Under the pieces are notes generated by a model, which saw nothing but the letters and a program-made list of their open reading frames with translations, did not search any database and had not been told where the DNA came from. A stretch of DNA of 22,864 bases from Apostichopus californicus. Its lineage: Eukaryota; Echinodermata; Holothuroidea; Aspidochirotida; Stichopodidae. Made by a program: the position numbers and the translations under genes. This document shows positions 16,507-22,864 of this stretch, in pieces. The stretch spans positions 1 through 22,864 of the forward strand of contig JAIPMN010003650.1 in NCBI GenBank assembly GCA_020650975.1, given 5' to 3'. Numbering within the stretch: position 1 is the stretch's first letter; each line of letters begins with the position of its first letter.

Positions 16507-19500
16507 CTGTCAAATGAGAAGAGAAAAAATAAACTATTTCTCCTAGTTGAAGGAAAGTAAAAGCAAATTCCAAAATAATGGTTTCAGGTTTCCTTGTTAG
16601 CTCTGTTATACACAACTGGGTTAAGATTAAATGATTGCACAGCAGTTTTCTGGTGGATGTTTGAAGGACAACATTTACATTAAAATAAGAAAATGCACTT
16701 TCAGATGTCAGTTTTAATTTACAATAGCTTTTTTCTAATGGACCAAATGAGGATGATTTGGAGGACATAACAAGACATGTATGCCTTAAAAATTCTTTGA
16801 CAGTCAAAATTTCTCAACACACCAAATTTGAAGGGCCAATAAAGCCTTGTTTTGCAATTTCATTCTTTCTTAAATTTTGTATAAAAACTTGGTATCCCTT
16901 CATTGACTTTTAGTGTCTGCATATAAAAACAGATGTGGCAATAAGTTGAAAAAAAACCTAAAAGTTTACAGATCAGAGTTGCTTCTGCTATGAACTTAAA
17001 AGTCAAGAATGCTGTACATGTGAATCTCAAGTACACCTTTTCTGTGCAATGTAGCAGAGATGTTTTACAGATTCTTTTTAAGTACCACCTTCATGTGAAA
17101 TTGCCAAACCTCTTATATTAAATTTGTCACCCAGTTACAAATTGATCCCAATGATTCTTGTTTTCTTTCATAGTATTATATCACTATGAGGTTAACATGC
17201 TATGTTAAGTATAAACACACCCTGTGAGTCTACAATTTCAATTGAACATCCTGTTACCTTGCCACGTGTTGGTAAAGATGGTGACTGCCTGCTGTTGTAT
17301 TGGTGCTGATAAGAGATGTGCTCCACTAACAGTCTTGGTCCTCTCTCACTTGGTAAATGAGTGACTGGAACTATGAGATGATAAAAAATGAGCACATGTT
17401 CAGTGACATATTGCAGCTGGACAAATATGTTAAATGAAATAGAATTTTACTGAAGCATTTTACTGAAGCAAGTTACATTTAAACAAAAATCCATAATTAG
17501 GTTTAACTTAAGCATTTCAATCTCATTCATTAAACAGTCAAATTTAGTGATTCTCATACCACTTGTAAGATCTAACAAACTTCCTCATTCAGGTTGCTCT
17601 ACAAAAAGGAAAAAAAAAACCAAACAAACCAAGAATATCATTTCATAATAATGCAGCACCTTTCCGTTGCTTTTAGGTTTGTACAAATATTTAAAATTTG
17701 TATGTTTTGTCTGCAGAGTTAGATGACAAATAATTTTCTATCTGTCTTGTACGGTAGACAATAGATTTCCACTCACTACTAATGAACTTTAAATGAAATT
17801 TTACTTAGTACAAATAAAAATAAAAAGCAAACGACAAAGCAGGAGAGAGAGAGAGGGTCAGGCTGATGAGGCTGCACTTACCAGCTCCTTTAGATGCATA
17901 GTTGTGTGGGTTTGAGCTGTGACGAGTAGCCAGAGGTGACACATGTGTATGCCTAACATAGTCTCCTCGACTGGTAGTGTTCTGACTGTATTTGGGCTTT
18001 TGGGAGTTCGGCGCTTGAGGTGAAGACGTTGGCCACCATTTGCTTTCTTGATTTAAATCCCTCCCCTTGGTCTGTATGGTACAGACAGGCTCATGTAATG
18101 TTCTACAATTTTGAATTAGGAAACCGACTCCTTGGGGTCTGAGAGAAGTTGCTTCTGTATTCTGCTCTCTTGGTCTGATCTGATCTTCACTACGAGTAAC
18201 TTTCTGGTTCCCACCATGTAGAGGTTCCTCTGCTCTACCAAATATTCTCTTAGTGTCTGGACTAAAAAGGAAAAAAATATACTGTATGTAAATGATAGTG
18301 TCAAGACACAATGGGCCTTACTGTTTTGAAAAAAAATGAAATGCTCCATGGACCCATCCAAAAATTTTTAGTAACTAGTCAAGGCCACTATCCAGAACAG
18401 CTTTTGTCGATATTTGAAGCCTACAGCTCATCATCTTGAACCAGAATATGAGGTTAGTGCTTCACAGAGCAAACTCATAATTTACCCTGGGGGAATATTA
18501 TCAAGAAATTGGGTTAAAGCAAGCATGTGAAAACATAGTAGACCAGCTGTGTGTTAACTTGCCTGACTTCTAGGCAAACCCTGTACCAAACTTTATGATG
18601 AAAATGACCTGATTTTACCGTAGAAAATCAGTGAAAGACAAACTTGAATGTTTGCTAGCCAATGTTCTTCATCTACTGTAGGTTGAGATGCAAGATCGCA
18701 GCCTTTCATATTTTTTGTTTAATGTATTGAGTCTTTAATTTTCCTTTCCATATCTAGGTGACAATTGGATTCAATAAGAATACTCCAGTAGTGATTGCTG
18801 CATCTAATGCAAACAGCACTATTATCAGCCCAGAGTAAATATCTGGTATTGCATCTAGCAGAGTGCTAAATTGGCCAATTTGCTACACCAAAGCAACATT
18901 ACAAGCTGTAGACTCCTGTCAGCAACACCATATTTGGTTAATTTAGATAAGCAACCTGAAAGTTATCTTGAATTAGGCTATTCCCTCTTTATGAGCAAAA
19001 TATTTTCAAATTCTCTTTCAAGATCTTTCTAGTTGAACATGTCATATTTATTAGCAACTTATTTAACCTATACAGTTGTATTCTTCTCATAACGAAGTAA
19101 CTACTAATGATTTCCATAAAGCAAAAGCCCTGTACTAATGCTATTATTACTGCTTATTACTAGCAAATATTTATTAGGCTGCTCTCACAAGCCTGTACAA
19201 TAACTGATGTGTTATGTAATTCAGGAAAATGCCATTTAGAACTTGATTTTAGCCAGTTGATTTTTAAGCACCAGTTACTAGGCTATTTTCCAGCAAGTGT
19301 CTAAATTGTGAAATTCTAGACCTGCATCATTCACTATCACTAGGCCTAGTACACATTGAGTAGCAGATTTGGTGTAATTGATGTTTCATAAGAATAAAAT
19401 TTGCCAGTTCAGGTATATGCCCAAATCTTGGAATTTATCTATGGCACAATGCAATTTTGCAAACCTTGGTCCAAACCATTTTCCAATAGGCTTTACATCA

Positions 19501-19979
19501 GCACAACTGGTATTTTTATTGGTGTCCAAAGTAAACGAATGAATATGGTCTAGGCTAAGCCTAAGTATTCTAATCTAAACTTTCCTTTTGTATTTGTCAT
19601 TTTGTTTGTTTTTTAACTCATCGGAGGTCTACCGAATACTCGTTGTGTCGAAATATACTTTCCACTCATATTAATTGTAGCCTATGCCTAACTTATGCCT
19701 AAGCACTTTAAGCATTGTAATCGGGTCTGAGTGTTTGTGTCTTCAGTTTTTTTTCTCTCTCTATAGGGTCCTTGATGGGGACTTAAGTGTCCCTCCTGAT
19801 CCTTTTTTCAACTAAACTAAACTAAGTTAATCTAACGTTACTCGCATTAGGCCTAGTTGTTAGACTTAGTTGTAAAACTCAGTTTAAATTCAATTAAAGC
19901 CTAAGTTTATGCTTAAAGCCTACCTAAATTTGCCGGAGACTAATTTTTTCTTTGCCAGTGGAGGCATATACAGAGTCAT
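16453..19979 (-). CDS. Four-exon gene for an unrecognised 200-residue basic protein
   Basis: Exons 19924-19979, 17882-18261, 17258-17370 and 16453-16506 join with phases 2, 1 and 0 into 603 nt, exactly 201 codons including TAA. The acceptors have strong pyrimidine tracts (ttttttcctttttag, ttctcatttgacag) and one donor is GTAAGT. The 380-nt second exon is open only in this frame. The start MTLYMPPLAKKKLVSGKFS has a purine at -3. The protein is rich in Ser, Pro, Arg, Gln and His, has two cysteines in its middle, and shows no signal peptide or membrane segment, so it is probably soluble. Phrases such as TTSRGDYVRHT, RHSSNPHN and the C-terminal HGSFVWDVLHPEP recall small ciliary or sperm microtubule-associated proteins. 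That resemblance is a weak impression, not an assignment. Confidence 0.7.
16507..17257 (-). other. Intron of the - strand gene
   Basis: This AT-rich intron runs between a GTAACA donor and a strong pyrimidine-tract acceptor. An AATAAA on the + strand at 16838-16843 has no gene clearly attached to it. Confidence 0.5.
17258..17370 (-). CDS. - strand gene, third coding exon
   Basis: The exon completes a Val codon and encodes PVTHLPSERGPRLLVEHISY then QHQYNSRQSPSLPTRGK. The acceptor is ttttttatcatctcatag and the donor AAG|GTAACA. The 113 nt carry the frame from phase 1 to phase 0. Confidence 0.68.
17371..17881 (-). other. Intron of the - strand gene
   Basis: This AT-rich intron carries an AG-repeat run (about 17842-17856) next to the GTAAGT donor. 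Nothing else was seen. Confidence 0.5.
17882..18261 (-). CDS. - strand gene, second and largest coding exon
   Basis: The 380-nt exon encodes about 126 residues beginning PDTKRIFGRAEEPLHGGNQK, with SRGDYVRHTHVSPLATRHSS near its end. The acceptor has an excellent pyrimidine tract and the donor is GTAAGT. The + strand of the same stretch is closed by stops in all frames, which makes this the strongest evidence for the gene. Confidence 0.75.
18262..19923 (-). other. First intron of the - strand gene
   Basis: This 1.66-kb AT-rich intron contains a two-part + strand open frame (about 18374-18450 and 18759-18838) with possible splice signals, discussed as a weak candidate. Several TAGGCCTA-like words occur in 19330-19860, and a small hairpin GGGACTTAAGTGTCCC lies near 19778. 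Confidence 0.5.
19924..19979 (-). CDS. - strand gene, first coding exon
   Basis: The ATG (19979-19977, context tttgaaATGA) encodes MTLYMPPLAKKKLVSGKF and two further bases, ending at a GTAGGC donor. The phase fits the exon at 18261 directly. Upstream in-frame sequence is open but lacks another ATG. Confidence 0.62.
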
Positions 19980-20105
19980 TTCAAAGATTTGAAGTTTGTT
20001 TACGTTGTGCCACGGAATGTGTGTAATCTGTTTTACTTGAGTACAAATCACACTGGTACTGTGGTAGTAAAAGTACAGTAGTAGCAAGGCTAGGCTACAA
20101 GAAAT
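19980..20105. promoter_or_regulatory. Putative bidirectional promoter between head-to-head ORFs
   Basis: Only 126 bases separate the - strand gene's ATG from a + strand ATG at 20106. Such short head-to-head spacing is typical of shared promoters. No TATA box is obvious, so the label rests on arrangement alone. Confidence 0.3.
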
Positions 20106-20249
20106 ATGGCGTCCCAGCGTTACTATGGTAAAAGAACTGCTGTTGCGCAATACCTCTCAGAGGGAACCCATGGAAATGATATCACTTCCGTAAAGGAACC
20201 CACGGACGAATGCGAACTCCGTGGCTATACATGTGCTTCAATTTTGTAA
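20106..20249 (+). CDS. Short ORF, possible first exon, 47 residues
   Basis: The ATG has A at -3 and G at +4 (aaatATGG). It encodes MASQRYYGKRTAVAQYLSEG and continues to a TAA at 20247. GC and CpG content are well above the surroundings, as expected for coding sequence. A GTAAAG donor after codon 28 and a GTAAAT donor at 20246 make a first exon as likely as a complete gene. No family is recognised. It lies head-to-head with the - strand gene. Confidence 0.4.
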   Translation: MASQRYYGKRTAVAQYLSEGTHGNDITSVKEPTDECELRGYTCASIL

Positions 20250-20378
20250 ATAGTTTGTTTAAATTTATTTTCTGTGCAAATGTTGAATCTAAAATCTCTC
20301 AACATGCCCAGAGTCAACACTGATTACAATCTTCCTCGAATAAAAGAAAAAGAAGAAGGGGGAAATGTTCAGACTCTA

Positions 20379-20404
20379 GTGAATCTATGACGTCATAGAT
20401 TCAC
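20379..20404. promoter_or_regulatory. Perfect 26-bp palindrome centred on a cAMP-response element
   Basis: The half-site GTGAATCTATGAC is followed directly by its exact reverse complement, so the centre reads TGACGTCA (20388-20395), the full CREB/ATF consensus. The symmetry extends nine bases beyond the CRE on each side and then stops. It sits about 400 bases upstream of the - strand gene and 51 bases before the ATG at 20455. Confidence 0.75.
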
Positions 20405-20454
20405 AAAATAGCTCACAGATACTGACGACTATTTTATACCTTCGATATCTTCAA

Positions 20455-20586
20455 ATGAGGTTAGCTGTTTTTGGAGTTTTCTTTGCAATGATCTCTGTCA
20501 TCCGCATTGAAGCCAAAGATGGTGGTTGGAAGTGTTTCCCCTTTAATATTACTAAGGGAGAGTGTTTCAGTTTTGCTCTAAAGTAA
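20455..20586 (+). CDS. Putative secreted 43-residue peptide with one cysteine pair
   Basis: The ORF starts MRLAVFGVFFAMISVIRIEA, a good signal peptide (basic residue 2, hydrophobic core 3-16, cleavage after Ala20). It is followed by 23 residues with Cys27 and Cys37 in the stretch KCFPFNITKGECFSF, then TAA at 20584-20586. The two cysteines could form a small disulfide loop, and NIT is an N-glycosylation sequon. CFPF also recalls the start of a fibronectin type II module, so this may instead be the first exon of a larger secreted protein; a GTAACC donor overlaps the stop. The Kozak context is weak (C at -3). A TTTATA at 20433 is too close to the ATG for a normal leader. Confidence 0.45.
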   Translation: MRLAVFGVFFAMISVIRIEAKDGGWKCFPFNITKGECFSFALK

Positions 20587-22479
20587 CCGCGGGAAGAAAC
20601 TGAGGGGGGGGGGGGTTATGATTGCGGATGGAATTATCTTTCCCCGGCCCTCGTCTCCTGCAATTGTGTCAGAGCGCGATCATGTCCCTGTCCTCTATCA
20701 GCGACGTTACCATTAAATTATATTTCATTATATTAATGGGTTATACTGAAAAGGCCACCATGCAAATCGTCATTGTTGCACACCGATAAATAATGTTTTG
20801 TTTTCCTTTAAAATGTACGTCTAATTTTATACTCCACAATTGGATGCATCCATAATGTGAATGTACCATAGGTATTGGTATTTTATAAACTTCACACCCC
20901 CTTTAGACAAACTAGTAACCCTATATCCATTCCAAGGTCAAATCAATAGACTGAAAAATACACACCTTTTGCTCCAAGTTCACTTTTGGTACGCCGAAAG
21001 GTGGCAACTTCAACTATCAATATATCAGTACATAGGAATTGAATGCAAATTTCACTAGAATGCCTAAATTATGTTCCTCTTTAAAATATCAAAAAGAAAT
21101 TTTGACCTGGACTTTTCTTTTTATTTGTTTATTACAGCAAATATGTTCCGGTAGTTTAACCGTGTTTATTTTGTATTTGAGGGGTATAGGTGGGGGCAGA
21201 AGATAAATGAACTTTACGTGTACAGTTAACTGCACTGGCCTACAGTGCGTCCTCAAAGTAAAGCAATAATAAGTGGGAGTACAATTGCATCCCACTAGAA
21301 TATGTGCAATGTAATTGCATAGCTTATGTACGTAATATTTGTTGCATGGTATAGTTCTAAAAGCGCCAGATAGACTAACTAAGAAATTATTAGAGCAACA
21401 CATATATAGCCGTAAGGTAAAACCCCTTTCTATTTCAGATAATGCCCAATTTTCACAGACTTTTTGCATACTAACCTGCTTTTAGCGCAAATATGACGTC
21501 ATTATTACGTCTACACGAAGGGGCACATGAGCGGTGAACAGATAGATACAGCTTAGAACCGTTGGAAAAGAATGATCAATTAAAGAGTCTCATTCTTGAT
21601 ACCTTCATATAGGCTACGAATTTAGATGTAAAACTAAGAACACGCGGCCTACTTGGTTTTATGGAAGTAGATCGACGGTTAATTCTGAGATCAACAGATT
21701 GATTAGAAGATTGACAACAAACAGTACGAGAGAGAGATAGCTATAAACTGTAACCGATGTTGGAAGCAGATTAAGTTTGGCATATTCTCCACCCGATGAA
21801 AGATTTGCGCCAAGGCGCTGGCGGTGCGAACTACGCGCACACTCCTTCAGTTTTATCCATGTTCAGTCATTTTATGTCCCACCCCCCCCCCCCACACACA
21901 CACACTTGTCAATTGGAATTGACGCCCCTGATCATCACCCCCTCTCCAATAAGGACGGAGAGAAATTTCTGTATAACTCAGAACTGCTTTAGATTGAAAG
22001 ACATTTCTGTAACGAACATCATAGAAGAAAAAGTCTTGGAAAAATGATAAGATTACAGTGAAACGATCACATATAGTGTAGACGCTGCTCAGAAAATCTA
22101 TGGAACGCCAACAATTTCGCCAGATATATGATTATGATCTGAGAGATATATATTCGCAAACATATACCCACGTGCATGTGAATGATATGATGATAGCCGG
22201 CAGGGACGCAACCACCATTTTTGTGAGGGGTGTGGAGGCTAAGATGATGTGTCGTCCGGGAGAGGAGAGAAATTATTGCTAAAATGGAGGCTGTTTAGAT
22301 GGAAAATGGTACTATACTTTGCGACTTTTGGAACAATGTTGAAGACCCTTCAAGTGTTTAGGTTGTACAGCACATACATGTTTTGTATATTTATGAATTT
22401 TACATTAGATTTTCTTGTAATTTTCTTCCTGTCGGTGAGGAAAGCTGAACCCCGGTATGATTGTAATTTTGAGGGGAGA

Positions 22480-22528
22480 GGGGGGGGGGGGGGTTAAACC
22501 CCAGAAGAATACATGATTGCGCCCCTGG
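22480..22528 (-). mobile_element. Possible solitary hAT-like terminus
   Basis: Read on the - strand it begins CAGGGGCGCAATCATG and then runs through CTGGGG to a long C tract. This resembles hAT ends of the CAGGGGCG type. No partner end or target duplication was found, so it would be a truncated copy. Confidence 0.25.
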
Positions 22529-22610
22529 TATAGATGATGCATGTAAACATTGCCCGGTATGGTATACGCGAGTAAAATGATGCACCTGTTTGTGTGTATG
22601 ATTATACAGG

Positions 22611-22629
22611 CAGGGCGGTTACCGCCCTG
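22611..22629. repeat. GC-rich hairpin with 9-bp perfect arms
   Basis: CAGGGCGGT and ACCGCCCTG flank a single T, giving an almost perfect palindrome in AT-rich surroundings. Its function is unknown. Confidence 0.7.
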
Positions 22630-22729
22630 TTCATCAGTGCTATGGACCAAGAAGCAACAAGAAGAATATTTAAGCAAAGTATCTCTACCCTATGTACCTC
22701 CACGACATGATAAGTTTGCTCTTGCATAT

Positions 22730-22864
22730 ACACTCTAACAAATGGTGTTAATGTTTTAACGCCTAAATTAACACATTTTTGTAACACTTAATGAACGCGT
22801 TTTAGTGTTAATCGGATAAGGTATTAACACGTTTATGTGTTTATGTAAAATTAACGCCTCAACG
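22730..22864. repeat. AT-rich repeat built on GTGTTAA / TTAACAC words, cut by window end
   Basis: From ACACTCTAACAAATGGTGTT onward, GTGTTAA, TTAACAC and TTAACGCC recur on both strands at least seven times within 120 bases. The density and symmetry suggest a MITE or satellite unit whose right part lies outside the window. Confidence 0.5.

Larger units (their letters stand above)
20587..22735. other. Gene-poor stretch with simple repeats
   Basis: No convincing gene was found. Contents are a 12-G run (20604-20615), a second CRE octamer TGACGTCA (21494-21501), a 12-C run followed by a CA repeat (21882-21905), a 60-codon + ORF with a true ATG at 22100, a 14-G run (22480-22493) and a hairpin at 22611-22629. 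A 126-codon open frame on the - strand (21089-21469) lacks any motif. Confidence 0.45.

Noticed and set aside
16322..16516. + strand frames opposite the last exon of the - strand gene, including one reading KDGGAAIALSVVISAPVQDE
   Set aside because: No upstream + exon joins in phase, while the - strand reading fits three other exons; mirror openness is common across coding DNA.
17861..17895. CTGATGAGGCTGC as a hammerhead ribozyme core
   Set aside because: No GAAA follows a plausible stem II, and the site overlaps the donor of the - strand exon.
21089..21469. 126-codon - strand ORF
   Set aside because: It has no domain, signal peptide or supporting splice sites; many Cys and Tyr codons reflect AT-rich chance reading.

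Overview
This is eukaryotic (metazoan) genomic DNA: AT-rich, with short GT-AG-bounded exons spread over long introns, transposon remnants and many poly-G runs. No bacterial-style operons occur. Intron positions identical to vertebrate PHYH, poly-G tracts and scattered TAGGCCTA-like words fit an invertebrate deuterostome, possibly an echinoderm. The organism is inferred, not shown.

The left half (about 0.7-12.7 kb, + strand) is one split gene for phytanoyl-CoA 2-hydroxylase (PHYH), the peroxisomal Fe(II)/2-oxoglutarate dioxygenase of phytanic acid alpha-oxidation. Seven exons (2379-12674) join in frame and carry every catalytic residue. A first exon at 693 has a PTS2-like peroxisomal signal, but the small exon joining it to the rest is unresolved. 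The introns hold an inverted-repeat element (959-1464), a five-copy 38-bp minisatellite (8554-8743), a degenerate hammerhead-ribozyme-like motif of Penelope type (8941-8983), a GC-rich promoter-like patch (about 9760-10070) and a complete 562-bp non-autonomous hAT transposon with an 8-bp target duplication (10867-11428).

From 12.7 to 16.4 kb no gene is certain; one 312-nt open stretch (14452-14763) may be coding. A second gene lies on the - strand (19979 down to 16453). Its four exons splice with matching phases into exactly 201 codons, a 200-residue basic, soluble protein I do not recognise.

Upstream of that gene, facing the other way, are two short + strand ORFs (20106 and 20455). The second encodes a putative 43-residue secreted peptide with one cysteine pair. 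Between them lies a perfect 26-bp palindrome centred on a cAMP-response element. This head-to-head arrangement is the most interesting part of the window. The last 2 kb holds simple repeats, hairpins and the start of an AT-rich repeat cut by the window edge.
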